From the NCBI GenBank assembly GCA_002794735.1, contig NBAZ01000008.1, positions 682,001 through 746,000 on the forward strand: a DNA stretch of 64,000 bases, read 5' to 3'. The position numbers were made by a program, and so were the translations under genes. This DNA comes from Pyrrhoderma lamaoense (Eukaryota; Basidiomycota; Agaricomycetes; Hymenochaetales; Hymenochaetaceae). Positions 12,911 to 25,454 of this stretch are shown piece by piece. The first letter of the stretch is position 1, and every line of letters starts with the position of its first letter. The notes beneath the pieces are model-generated. The model did no database searches, was not told where the DNA came from, and saw only the letters and a list, made by a program, of their open reading frames with translations.

Positions 12911-15479
12911 TTTTCAAAGAATTTTATTTTTTTCAATAAGTTTAACTCCCTCAACAGAAATTTGGTTAAGTGAGTTAGAAGAAGAAACAAAGGGAGAGAA
13001 GAGGGAGAGAAGCGTGACGTTCTGGAGTGGGATGAGAGGGAAAAAAAGAGCAGAGGAGGGGGGAGGGACCTGTTTGGGATTTATATGAGGGGTCCCCTCG
13101 ACTGGCTTAAGCTCCGAATGCGGGGTAGTGACTCTGTGAGAACCAGTTTCCCATATTGTGCATTACACGTGACTCACAGGCTTTTAATAGACTTTGGTTG
13201 CCACGCCGGTTGATCGTACCGTGGGTTGTCACAGTCGAAGGAGACTAGTGCAGTGTAAGCTCCGACCAGTCGAGACACCCCCATCGTTCCCAGCGTTTCT
13301 TTTTCTGTCGGGCATATCGATAGCATATAGATGCATATACTCTTGTCTAGACCTCTCGTAATATCTTCTTCTATCACGTATTCTAATCCGATATATAAAA
13401 AGTCTTTTTGCAAGACCAAAAGAACACTACGATCTGCTAACATACAAAAGGTACATGTACTTATCAGCGCGGTGTTATATATTTTTCAAAGTGGTGAATT
13501 TAAAAAAAATATCAAAGATATAATAATAAAATCTAAGCGTTTCGGACGGACCATCGTACCCCAGGAAAGCATACAAAAAGGTTATACGCGTTTCAATTCA
13601 GCTCCGCTTCTCAGGTTAATGTGGTCCCGTCCCCTCTCTTCCTCCAAAACTCCGCACACCGTAAGTTTTTTTTTCCACACCCCCGCCCCGAGGGGGTGAG
13701 GATATTAGCGCGGACGGGGGGAGGGACATTGACTGAGTAACTTATGGCTGTGTTTGGATTTAAACTTTTTCACATAGTTCTTAGTCTAATGCTTATGTGA
13801 GGTAAGCATAAGTACCTCATTTCACAAAACATATTTTGTTTTTATTTGGAAAACAATTGCGATCTGTGTGTGTGTGTGCGGGGACGAAGAGAGGTGGTCC
13901 GGAACCGTCATACTATACTTTACTCACCTTATCTCAACTGAACGTATATACCCACATCACGCGGCTTCAGATAATCTTTCCGTCTATTTTCTTCTTCGAA
14001 GGGATAAAACGTATCTGATCTTCTTTCATCGCCATCAACCCGGCCTAGACAACTCTAAAAGTTCCAGGTCGGTTCCTTTTTCACCAATTCACTCACCATT
14101 CCCCCTCATATCCTAGAAATTCTGAAAAAAATATCGTCCCTACCACAATCCGACTCATCCGAATCCCCCCCACGGGGAAAGAGACAACCCACAGCTTGGA
14201 GAGGTTTTTTTCTCTTCTCTTACGTCTCCTTCTGCCATTAGTAGTAAATAGTCACAACAGGAAAAACTCGTCGCTATAAATAATATTGTTTTCAAATAAT
14301 TCTTTCTCTTCCATTAATAACTATCAAACATTGAAACAATGTCACAATCTAGAGAACGTGCGAGAATAGCTTAAGTAGGTCTCTGCGTTTGCCTCATTCA
14401 AACAGAGGTGACACATCCGTTTATCAGTTTATCGGTTTATCTATATCTAGCAAAACCTCACAGAAAGAAACAATTTGTCAATTAAACCTTCTCATAAGCA
14501 TTCCAAATCACGGAGGAATACTAAAATAGTAATATAAGCTTATTCTTATTTAGGAACGACGAAAAAAAGGGAAAAGAACATAAGATTCTAAAAGACTATT
14601 TCACGCCCTAAAAAACGAATTATCTTCAAGTCGAATCCATTCGGAACGAATCGAGAAAGGAGAAGAGAAAGAGGAGGAGAAGAATAAAAAGAGGAGGGAA
14701 GGGGAAGGGTAAGAATCGACGTAGTATGTGTTAAAAAACAAACCAATAATACGAAAAAAAAAAGAAAAACAGTATATTTACATGAAATTACTGCAGGCTA
14801 AAGAACCCCCAAACGAAACATACGGTTTGGAAGGGGTTGGGAAACGAGGGGAATGGTGAGGTACAAAGGTATGATTGTAGGATAAGGAGGTTGGACTATA
14901 TTCCATGAGGTGTGGGGTATATGTCAGTACTCTGTCACACTATTGTAAACTAACACGAAGGAAAATTCCAATATGGTCAAAGGAGGCAGGGATATAAATG
15001 TGACTGGCAAATAAGGGGTTATGAACGAATGTAAAGCCCTGTCTCACATACGTTAAAATCACGTACAGAAGACTTCGGGGGAAAGAGGGAGGGAGGGGGC
15101 AGGTAATGATGGGGCGGAATCAGTGAAGGGGGAGAGGAGGGGGGAAGAGGAGAGGCGGGGAGATAAGATTTTCAGTAAACGTGGAAAGGCATATCATAAG
15201 AGGCATAAACTACTAGTTGAACGTATGGTGCTGGTCGTTTGCCAGCTACGAGAGTAAACAAACATAGAAAACGACTCAAAACCAGATCGTAGGTAGGAAA
15301 TATGAGGAATGAGAGTAAGATAAGGTGTTGTATAAGAAAGAACATACGAATATAATAAAAAATAAGCGGACCAGGATACGAGAGAAAGGAAAGAAAAATA
15401 TAGGGAACAGGAAACAGATGGATAGAAGTACGGCGAAAGATAAATAGCAGACTGAAAGATTAAGGATGTCGTAGGGAGG
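12911..15479. other. Long intergenic region, no gene recognised
   Basis: About 2.6 kb between the SDR start and the kinesin 3' end. The first part should contain the SDR promoter. The part from about 14550 to 15450 is strongly purine-rich (AGG/GAA runs) and presumably includes the kinesin 3' UTR. Open frames at 13174-13443, 13331-13699 and 13836-14116 have no recognisable domain. A gene too divergent for me to see could hide here. Confidence 0.4.
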
Positions 15480-18400
15480 TCATAAGCATACGAATTTCGA
15501 CTTGCGTTTCTGCATCTCCTCTACACGCATGTCAAGCTGTTGGCGCACTCGCTCCTTCGCCCGCCGTTCCTCATCTAAACGGGTCTCAAGCGACTGTTTT
15601 TCTTCAATCACAGACCGGCGAACAGCAGTCATCTCACGATGTGCGGTCTCCAACTCCTGCCGTAATCTCTCAATCTGTTGACTCAAAGTATCCCGTTCCC
15701 TCGCGAGCTCAGTGGCCTGCATCCGAGCCTTCCGCACTAATCAATTAGAGTTGCATGAGCCGAGGAGAAACATGTAGTTAAATGAGGTCAACGCTTACAG
15801 TTCTTCTCCGAATCACCAAGCGAGGTCTCGAGTGTGGATACAAGATCCATATGCGCTTGTAAGTCACTCTCGCAATGGGTTAGTTGTTTGTTTAAGGTCT
15901 TGATCATCACTTCCTGCTCTTCCATCTGCTTTGTCTGTTCCTCCATTTGCTGCATCAAACGTGCGTCCGCAGTCACTCCCGCGACAGACACACCCGCAAT
16001 GGAAGTCGCGGGCGAATCAGGATTGGATTCTCGTGACGAAGCTGAACTACGTAAGGTATTCGAAGCTGAAGAAGTGCTGTTAACGATATCTACAGGCACC
16101 GCGGCTGTCGGCAATGGTGGGATTGATTTAGGTGCTGGAGGAGGAGGAACTGAAGGAGGGGGAGTGAGTGGAGGAAGCTTTGACATTGCTGCTCGACGAT
16201 CGGGAGTCGCACGGGGTGCAGGGAGGGTGTCCGATTGCGAAAAACGTAATTGAGCTTGAGCTTGTGCTAATTGCGCCTGTAGGTCTCGAATAAGAGACTC
16301 GTGTTTCGACCGTTCAGACAAGAGCATATCCCGCTGCTCCCTTGTCTTTTGCAATTCAGACATGGATTCGGAAAACTGTGAACGACTTTCGTCCAGTTCC
16401 CTTGACATCTGTAATGCTTCATCGGCCATCCTCTGTTTTTCTGACTGAGAAGATCCGAGTTCATTCCGAAGTTCTTCCAGCTCGGACTCGTAGCGGAGGT
16501 GTTCAATCTGGATAGCGTCTGCTCCCTCCCGAAGAGAAGCAATGATCCTGTCCTTTTCTTCGAGAGCATCGGCATGGCTCCTTCTTAACTCTTCCTGAGA
16601 AACAACATACTCGTCCGCGGCAGCCTTGTACGAGTTCACTTCCTCCAAAAGCAATTCGTGGTCTTTGCGGAGAATATCCCGTTCTTGAGCGAATCTACCC
16701 TCTGCCTCGCTTAGAGCTTGAGATAGCCGTTCACGTTCCTGAACGAAGAGTGCCTCGTTCTGAGCCCGAGCATTCTCCAATTCCTCTCGATGTTGCTCCA
16801 ATGCAGCTATATTTGCACTTTCGAACTCGGCAATAGCTTGTTGATGTTCAGACTTGAGTTTCAGTATCTCCTCAGTCTTTTCCTTCAACAATGCGTCAAG
16901 AGCTGCTTGATGGACTTGTTCAGCCTCTTTACGTGAGATTTCCCATTGGCTTGCAGAAGATTCCAGTGTGCCGTTTTGACTCAGCGAAGCTTCGAGTTCG
17001 GCCTTCACTTTACCGAGGACTTCTTCATGAGCTTTTTCGAGTTCCACTAGGACTTCGGAGTGTTGCTCCTGTAGCCTTCTGAGCGCCTCCTCACGCGAAC
17101 GGTCTGCCTGAGCCTGAAGTCCGTCAAGCTCCTCTCTCAAGTGGTGTATCTCTTGCTCATGCTCACGTTTGACCTCTGCGAGTAAATTTGCGTGCTGCTG
17201 CTCCAGTTCCTGCAATGAGACCTCTTTATCCTTAACCAACGCCATCTTCTCCGCCTCGTACTCTTCATGCTTACTCGCAAGAGTCTTTTGCAAAATATCA
17301 ATTTCGGTATTCTTTGACTCTTCCAGTTCCACAAGACGAGCTGAGTGCTTTGACTTAAGGCGTTCGATGGAAGCGGCATGATCAAGTTGCTTCTTCTCCA
17401 GAACTGATGCATGTTCTTGCTGCAGCTTAGTTAGATCCTCTGTGAATGCTATCTCCTTCTTTTCGATGGCAGAGTCGTGTTCCTTTTGCAGTCGCTTGAG
17501 TAAGTCTGCCTGTTGGGACTGTGATTCTGTTAAAGATCCTTCACGCGCCAATTCCGCCATCTTGAGAGCACTAGCGTGTTCTTCCTTTAAGCGCTCCAAT
17601 GATGCAGCAAACTCAGACTCCTTCTTGGCGAGAACGTCAGCGTGATTTGCACGAAGGCTACTAAGAGCGGTGTAGTATTCCTCCTCAGTCCGATGTAACG
17701 TATCCTCCTTTTCCTTGATTGCAGCATCGTGCTCAGCCTTAAGCTTGGATATAGTAGCCTCGTGTTCAAACTTGGACTCCGCAAGTGCCTTGTCAACATC
17801 TTCCTTAAGTTTCCGCAGTTCCTCTTCATGGTCAGATTTCAGTTTCCCGAAAGCCTCTTCATGTTCGATTTTCGATTTTGACAGAGAATCAGATGCTTCT
17901 GCGAGTTTCATCTGGAGTTCTGACAACTGCGAGCTATGCTCGGCTCGAGTTCTCTCCATCAAGGAGTCTAACTCGTTTTGCTTCTCGAGTACAGCCCCAT
18001 CCGATTCAGACATAGAACTTTCCATCTTACTGTTCATTTCCGCAACCTGAGCAGATAGTATTCTCTCGTGTTCTGACTTTGTCTCCTCGAGAAGACTGTC
18101 AAAACTAACTTGCTTGTCCCTAAGAAGTTGATCATGCTCTGCCTTTACCTTCTCAAGCAGAGCGTCGACCTCTGCCTGTTTATCACGTAACGCTTGTTCA
18201 TGCTCCGCTTGTAAAAGTTTACATGACTCTTCGTATTTCAGTTCAAGCGCCGAACGTTCTTCCAAAAGAACCGCTTCACGGTTTTTAAGAGCTTCGATAT
18301 CGGCGAGGACTTCATGATGCTCCGTTCGGAGTGCGTCAAGTTCAGTTGACATGTTCAGAGCCTGATTGCGTAAAACATACATTCTTAGCTGTTAACAATG

Positions 18401-21400
18401 CAAACTATAAGTAAAAACGCATACCTGATCACGAGAGAGAACGGTGAGATCTTCATGCTGTCTACGAACTTGACTCAGTTCAGCGTTGAGTTCTTCAACC
18501 TCTTCACGATGCTGAGCTTCTTTTTGAGCCATGGACCTATTTCGGTGTTAATATATAAGTTCTCATGCCACAAGCAACAACCGACTCACAACATCAATTC
18601 ATTCAACCTGTCAAGCGGCTCATCGTCACTTGCACCGAAATCATTGGGTAAGCCCCTAATCTCCATACTTTTACGAATAGCGTTGATCTGGTTCATGATT
18701 TGTGGTGACAAATCCGATCCGGCTGAGTCGCAATGCCCATTGGCAGTTGCATCGGAATGCTCGACCGGAGCATTTTCCTTTTCTCTTAGTGCAGATTCAA
18801 GCGTAGTGATTTCCGCCTCCCTTTCCTTCAATACTTCTTGCAGACGCATGATCTCCTTTTCGAGACTTGGCACGGAACGCTCATGTCCAGGCCCGATAGG
18901 AAGGGAAATCGATAGATTCGGACGTAGTCCCCCCGGGGAGTGGCGTGTAGCATGTCCATGAACCCCGTTTATGCCATTCAGCGAACTGCTACTACCGAGC
19001 AAAGTAGAATTTCCACTAATGTCCGGAGATGAAAGCATGCGCGATCGCGCCGAGTAGAGCTCCTGAGACAGTGACTGTGATTGCGAAAGCGACCTTGAGC
19101 GCAATGATTCTGTTGAGGCCGCGTTGCGGAAAAAAGGTTGCCGGCTCACGCCATTGAAAGAGGGTTCACTTGGATCTCGTACACGCATGCCTTGTCTACG
19201 TCTTGAAATCGGTGAGTCCAAGGGTCGTTCCGACTCCAGAGTATCGGAACCTGAAGGACTACCAAGTTTTATCTCGTTAATTTGCCCTGCCAGATCCGAG
19301 ATCTCTTTGAGTGCGTCGCGATATTTCGCAGTAACAGAAGATAGATCTGCAAGCGTAGCAGCGTGAGTCTCTTGAAGGTTTTTCAACTGTTGAGACAACG
19401 AATCATTGTCTCCCCCGGAGTCTTCCTCAAAGTCACTGGATTCTGGGTGAACAATCTTTATAGCCTTCGCAGCTGAGGCTAGGTCTAGTTCGAGACTCCG
19501 ACGAGCTTGCTGTACCTCTACATTGATGTTCCCAAGCCTGTTGCGGTCATTGCTAGCCTCTACTCGCTTGGCTTCCCACTCTTCCATTTTCTGTTCCAGT
19601 TCACGAACTTGCCTCTCCCGCTCCTCTAGATCACTACGCCACGATTCACCATCGTTAAGTATGCTATCCAAGCGCGCTTGCAACATTTCGATTTCGCCAC
19701 GTTTTGACTCCACCTCGTTTTCAAACTTCTCAACTTGGCTACGGAGGAGAAGAATCGATTCATCACTACGACTAAGACGAGCCTCAAGATCAGATATATA
19801 ATGCGTGTTCCTTCCTTCAGCATCTCTGAGACGAGCTAGCTCGCGCTTGAGATCAGAAACTGATTCACTTGAAGATAGAGTACTATCTTCATGTTGTTTT
19901 ATTTTTTCCTCAAGGTCTCTAATATAGGCTTCCGTTGAAGTCTCCCGTTCAGCAAGTTTACCCACACGGCTCTTTAACTCTTCAACATACATTTCCGTAG
20001 CCGAATGACGTTCGCTGAGCTGAGCAAGTTCTTCTTCCTTTTCCTCCACAAGATCATTCGTGTGTCTCAAGGCAGCACGATTCAGACTGAGTTCAGCTTC
20101 CATCGCGCTGATGGCCTTTTCATACTCCTCAATAACAGGGCCAACAATCTCTTCATATTTCGCTGTACCGGAGACCGTTCCGGTACTTGAATTTCGGTGT
20201 TTTTCGCCCAATTCATTACGAAGACGAGTGAGCTCTTCTGTTCGCTCAGTAAACTGAGCCCGAAGGTCTTCGTAGTTATTTCGAAGGTTTTCCATCTCAA
20301 CAAGGACCTTTTTAGTAGCACTCTCACTCTCCACAACATCTCCAGTACGAGCTGGAATGGCGCCACCTTCTTTCAATGCTTTCATCTCCTTTCGAAGGCG
20401 TGTAACCATATTCTGTAGCCACTCAAGATCATCCCAACCCTCCTCCTTCTCTGTTACTACGGCTCTGTTCTTAATGTTCCGAGCCCTATTCGCGTATTTA
20501 AGTGTATTTACAGTCTCGTTCGCATTCCATTCAGCTGGGCTGACGCAGGCAATCATGAGCGTGTGAGCATTTCCACCAAGCGAATCTTGTAAAAGACGTG
20601 TGAGTTTTGAATCTCGATATGGAATATGAGATGCTGTATTCGTTTTAGCACGCGAGGTATCCCCGAGAGCGGAGATAACATTCCCAAGCGCAAGAAGTCC
20701 GCTGTTGATCGAAATACCTTCTTTGACCCGCTCACCAGCTGCTGCAGTACGTTTTAGCTAGAATTGAAAGATAAGCTTCTACCCTTGCGTCATATAGTGT
20801 GTAGATCATGGTACATACTCTTTCAGATCCTGCCAAATCGACAAAGTGGAATTTAGACACGACAGTTACCCATTCACCAGCATCATCATCTAAGTTCTTA
20901 GCTTTTCCATCAGATGAATGAGAGCCTAATGCACTTGACGGTCTAAGACCACCTCTGTTCATTGCATTCGCGAAACTTGGCGTAGGTGGACGACCGAAAG
21001 TCGGGGAAGATACGCGCCCAGAGTTTGTATTAAACTGATGCGATACAGGACGAGCCAGGCGGGAAGGGGACCTCCCATTGCCCGGATTGGCGTTGTTGAG
21101 CGGGGAGGTGGCCCCGAACCAGTGAATTTCTTCTGAGTGAGTGTTAGGGAAAAGATCGCATGTGAGCGCGAAGATTGTGCATTCATATCCGTCTCATTCG
21201 TACGACGAATGGATGTTCCCTGTCGGATCAACCCCATGACCTCGTTCGCATTCCGCACGGATACCTCGCGAAGTCCATCCCAAATAATGTGACCCTTTTT
21301 GTCTTCTCTAATCTGTACCTCTCGACGCCCTCCGCCCACATCATCATAGCTTAGTAGGTCAATCAGTTCCTCGTTATATAGCTCAACAAATGAGCCTTTA

Positions 21401-22036
21401 ATATTATAACTCCATGAACCAGCGCGCTCATCCCTCATCGAAGCCGCTCGAGAGAAAATCTCTGATACAGAGCGAGGTATGATACCCATCCCGTTATGCG
21501 GATCAGTTGGGTCTGCATCAAGGTCTACGCCAGTCATAGAATGTCTATGGTTAACAAGAATGAGAGTGTGTTCAAAAGAGGGAAAAGATTAAAATGGTAG
21601 TCATACGTTTTCCCACTAGAAGTCTGCCCATATGCGAGAATAGTGCAGTTAAAACCTTCAAGGAATCGCGAAATAAGTGGGGCGGCAGTTGCTTGATAGA
21701 GTTCATATTGAGTAGTATCGGGACCATGTACTTGGTCGAAGGCAAATGTTTGTTTCTTTCCAGGAGTGCCAGATGCTGTGGAAGCTCCACCAGCACCTCC
21801 AGTCTGAGTTTGAGTTGTAGGGTCGACTGCTACAACTTGATTTGAAGTAGCATGGATAACAGTACGTTGAAAACGCGACGGGATTGAACTTGCGTCCTGC
21901 TTGGTTGTCGGCCTGATTCTTAGTGCTGTGGCGGATGGAATATATAATTAAATTAGACGCGTCAAATCAAGCTAAGCTTTAATGGCTTCTCACCGACTTG
22001 CACGGACGTCGTCGTCGCTGAGGACGACGGAGCCAT
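15480..22036 (-). CDS. Kinesin-4 like motor with long coiled-coil tail, one-base frame break
   Basis: Exons: 22036-21994, 21925-21607, 21544-20819, 20757-18590, 18536-18425, 18388-15799 and 15736-15480. With one added base in exon 3 they give about 2,071 residues. The motor occupies about residues 1-450: ALRIRP, the P-loop GQTSSGKT split by an intron, [12 protein letters not shown] (switch I), FVDLAGSER (switch II) and [15 protein letters not shown] at the neck. The rest is almost entirely coiled coil, with a Ser/Pro-rich break and a region of short repeats built around EH pairs. The protein ends KSKFVCL. The family resembles KIF4/KIF21 microtubule motors. Frame is lost in a run of four Gs near 21107-21110, inside a motor insertion. 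Confidence 0.88.
18389..18424 (-). other. 36-nt intron in the kinesin gene
   Basis: It starts gtatgc, ends ttaacag, and carries an in-frame TAA, so it must be removed for the tail to continue. GATCAG on the left and CTAAGAATG on the right rejoin in phase 0. This is very short for a fungal spliceosomal intron. Confidence 0.75.
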
Positions 22037-22580
22037 GGGGAGGAAGGGGGGGATAACGGCGGAGTAGAGAAACTGGACTCGAGGCGACGAGGAAACGGGT
22101 TCAATGTCGCCTACTTGATGAGGAAGGACATTCACAATGACTAAGCCGGATAGTCACTCAAAAAGATTGTTCTCCTTTCATCACCCCACCCTTGATCGCA
22201 TCCGTATAATTTTCTATTTCAACTTTCCTTTCCTAATCCCCACGCACTTCGGCTGGACGAACAGAAGTTCTCAAGGGGTATGATGAAAACTCCTTCTATA
22301 AAGATAGGTTATACCATAATTTCACCAAGTTTAATTCAGAGTCAGCCCGGTGATAGCCGTCACTAGGACTATATTTTGTTTAGAGCGCATCAATCGTTTT
22401 TAATTACAAGTGAAATTAGTAGCGAAACTTATAATAATACTTACTAATGCATACTTATTATATAATCATGCATAAGGCTAGTCTTGCTCTAGGTACTTAA
22501 AGCAGTAGCAGTCTTGACAGGCAGTATGGTATTTGATCCTATTCTTGAATACTTCTACCCTTAAACCCACTGAAAAAGCT
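22037..22580. promoter_or_regulatory. Divergent promoter region, kinesin and IPK1
   Basis: About 540 bases between divergent starts. The half next to kinesin is GC-rich and the half next to the kinase is AT-rich. No distinct element could be assigned. An in-frame ATG at 22533 could extend the kinase by 16 residues. Confidence 0.4.
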
Positions 22581-24250
22581 ATGGTTGAACTCCTCGACGT
22601 CACATCAACTTCTCCGGAACACTGGCATTACATCTCAGAAGGGGGTGCAACGATCGTCTTTTCTTATCGTGGTCCCCCTTCGACTGCTTTCTCCGGCACC
22701 GTATTACGGTTGCGCAAGACTAAAATACCATCGCTCCCTAATCAAGCATACCAAGGTATTCCGGCGTTATCAACCATACTTGTACTTTTACTAAAAATAC
22801 TTGGGAAATGGGTTTGAAGATTCATCAGCCAACTCTAAAGATTTCCCGATACGGGAGGGTTCTGAAGAAAAAGATGAAAACGAAATTAATGAACCTGATG
22901 ACCCATCTGTTGAGTTCCAACACAGGATAACATCTAAACTTATTCCACCTACATATCTGCCACGCCTGGAAAGTGTACTCGTCAAGAGCCCGTGGCTAAC
23001 GGCACTGCGCAAACTCACAGAGAGCGAACGCCCTCATGAGCGTCGGCATGTAGATACTATAGATATAAATCGACGGAAAGCTGTCATTGCTACTGACCTC
23101 GTTGGTGGCTCAAGCTGGACAGTAGAAATAAAGGTAAACAACTCACTATTTCCTGTTCTCATGATACTTAGTTATCAACTTCATATCGCGCTTGTGCCTT
23201 GTGACGAATTATGTCAATGGACTATATGCGCACTTATTCAAACCTTTGGTATCCATCATGTTAATTTGAAACAGCCAAAATGGGGTTTCCTTCCAAACCC
23301 AATGTATCTCTCACCGGAGACATCGCCAGTCAAATCTAGATACTGCCGCTTTTGTATGCATTCTCAGCTCCGAGTGGGACAAAGTAACGCAACGAATTCT
23401 CTGGCATATTGTCCACTCGATCTTTACTCCGGAAAGGATTCGAGGGTGGTCCATGCGCTCCGGTGTCTATGGGATGTGTGGATGCACTCCGGCGGCACTG
23501 CTAATAATCTCAGAATTTTTGTGCATGGGAAAGTACTAAACCCCATCGATGCTGTACGTATGCTTTCTTTTTGACCTCAACTCCCTTCACTCTTCTTTTA
23601 GTATTTATCATTGACATGAAATTTTCTTTCTTCTATTACACATTCATCCAGTCAGAAATCCTTGCTCCGCTATTGTCGCTTCCTAAAGGAGTAAACGAAG
23701 AGACGCTTTCAATGGCTTTCGCAGCCTCGCTACTTCCACTTCTACAAGAGACTTCAGTATTACAAAGGCTCGCACAGCTACAGCGTACTCTTGATGCTTT
23801 CGACATTGAAGGAATTCGAGAACTCTATAATCTTACTATCACTTCAGCGGAAACGGAAACCAGTAATAACCGGAAAAAGTCTCAGCCACTCGAACATCTC
23901 TTCCCTCAACCAACGTTCGATGACTGGGAATCTTTCACTGATACTTATCTTTCAAACGGCGTTTCTGATACTACCTTTCTGAATGAGGATCTAAGAGCCC
24001 TGCTGATTTGAAAAAACTTCAGTACTATGTCATGGCTTACTTACTATCGGCAACATTCAAAGATTGCTCTATCATGCTCAGACCCGGGATTGTCGGAAGC
24101 GTTCATAATAGTGTAACTGTAATCGACTTGGATCCAAAACCAATGACAAGTCTTAAAAAGTGGGAAGAAATGGATCACGTAATTGCTGCCTCATTCAAAC
24201 GCGATGGGGTTGAGCAGTGTCTAGATGAGAACTCTAAATCTTTGGGATAA
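22581..24250 (+). CDS. ipk1: Inositol-pentakisphosphate 2-kinase
   Basis: Exons 22581-22755, 22820-23133, 23275-23553 and 23652-about 23960, then a final exon to 24250. N-terminal EGGATIVFSYRGP is the ATP-lobe glycine-rich motif. PKWGFLPNPMYLSPE, CRFCMHSQLR and LLSATFKDCSIM, and the terminal VIDLDPKPMTSLKKWEEMD, are signatures of the family. It phosphorylates InsP5 to InsP6, which supports mRNA export and phosphate signalling. The join into the last exon is uncertain: splicing 23961-23995 (35 nt, gtttct to ctaag) gives SPADLKKLQYYVMAYLL, while splicing to the acceptor at 24022 gives YYVMAYLL directly. The 141-nt intron at 23134-23274 has no in-frame stop. Confidence 0.9.
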
Positions 24251-24534
24251 GCTCCAAACGTTAATCTACTTTAGCAAGAGTTTATAACCGATAACCAAAC
24301 TATCTATCCCACGCCTTCCTTCAGTAAGTATGATCAGATACAATGCAACTCAATGTACCGATATACACCTTTTTTATCAACTTCAAATACGATTTTTACT
24401 ACATAATGCTGCTAGGATGGAAACAACAAACATGTATTTACATCTCGAAGCTCCTCATATTATTCTAGGCTCATAGCATAGTGTAAGGTGCTCCGAGGAA
24501 CTATGTAAACCAGAAGTGGCTAAAGTATAGATTA

Positions 24535-24938
24535 CTACCTTAACTTCACTTGTTCTGGGTCTTCTTTTATAGTCACTAGCTTGCAGGTCTGGGTAAGCTC
24601 GGAAGGCCGAGCACAAATTTCCCTGGAAGATTTCTTCTTCTTCATAAAAATCATCGCAAGCTCGTGCCTTAATTGCCTTCGTAGTAGAATAGATTCGTCG
24701 CGGAAGTGCTCATAAAATGTACGCTCACATTCAAGTAAGGCTTCTCCATCTTCATTGGATGCGTTCGAAGCTGGGGTGGGCTCAGTATTAGCCTCTGATG
24801 ACTTATCGGGGGTCTCCGCCTTCGGGGTGACTGGGACAATTGGGTTGTGGCTTTTAAGTTATCATTTGAAGTATCTGGTACACATGTATCAACAGCTTCG
24901 TTCACCAAGAAATCTGACGCCTGTGTCGACGATTTCAT
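24535..24938 (-). CDS. Small uncharacterised acidic-to-basic protein, two exons
   Basis: Exons 24938-24884 and 24830-24535 rejoin in phase and give 116 residues. The intron is 53 nt, starts gtgtac, has a gataac branch-like site and ends tcccag. The N-terminal half is Ser/Thr/Glu-rich and disordered-looking. The C-terminal half is a charged helix (CERTFYEHFRDESILLRRQL) followed by a KKKK stretch. I do not recognise the family. A further coiled-coil-like stretch (EIRKLGETLSQYEKECILLK, about 25215-25125, same strand) could be an upstream exon of the same gene, but I could not join it convincingly. It converges with IPK1 and diverges from the acyl-CoA dehydrogenase gene. Confidence 0.45.
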
Positions 24939-25454
24939 GAAACCTCTTGCTCTCTAAGGAGAGGTAATCGAAATTAACTGAAGTATTTGCGTTACTGATA
25001 CGAGGCTTATATCGGGGCTTCGATGCGAATTCCGTTTTTATCTAACTTTGCAACCCAGTCCTACTTTGTACAAGGCCATGATTACGAAAGGCCCTGAGCA
25101 AAGGAAAAAAGAAGTTATAGTACTGGACCCAGATTCTCTTGAGCAATATACATTCTTTCTCGTATTGAGACAATGTCTCCCCCAATTTGCGTATCTCTGC
25201 TTTATGTTTTGACCAGTGATGAAAAAGGAAGGGAGTGACATAAATAGATGCAAAATTATTAGAAAAATGATTTAAATAAAGTCATTATATAATATGATTG
25301 CTTCCGCTCGGCTACATGAAACTCACGTGATATAAGCTTTGATCCGGGTATATCTCGGGCTTCCCCGCACCCTTACGCTAGTAATTAGATTATATCATGG
25401 GGTATGTGAAGAAACAAAGCTATGACCCGGCCGTAAACTTGTGTTCAAACTACC
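24939..25454. other. Upstream region with a possible extra exon
   Basis: About 515 bases between divergent genes. The minus strand at about 25220-25110 reads as a charged helical segment in one frame, followed by a sequence that looks like a 35-nt intron (gtccag, actataac, tgctcag). Beyond this, it should hold the isovaleryl-CoA dehydrogenase promoter. Confidence 0.35.

Noticed and set aside
13174..14116. Several 60-120 codon open frames
   Set aside because: None has a recognisable motif, and their overlaps on both strands suggest chance.
15834..16253. Plus-strand open frame of 139 codons, and others inside the kinesin locus
   Set aside because: Antisense shadows of the coiled-coil exon, which is clearly the coding strand.
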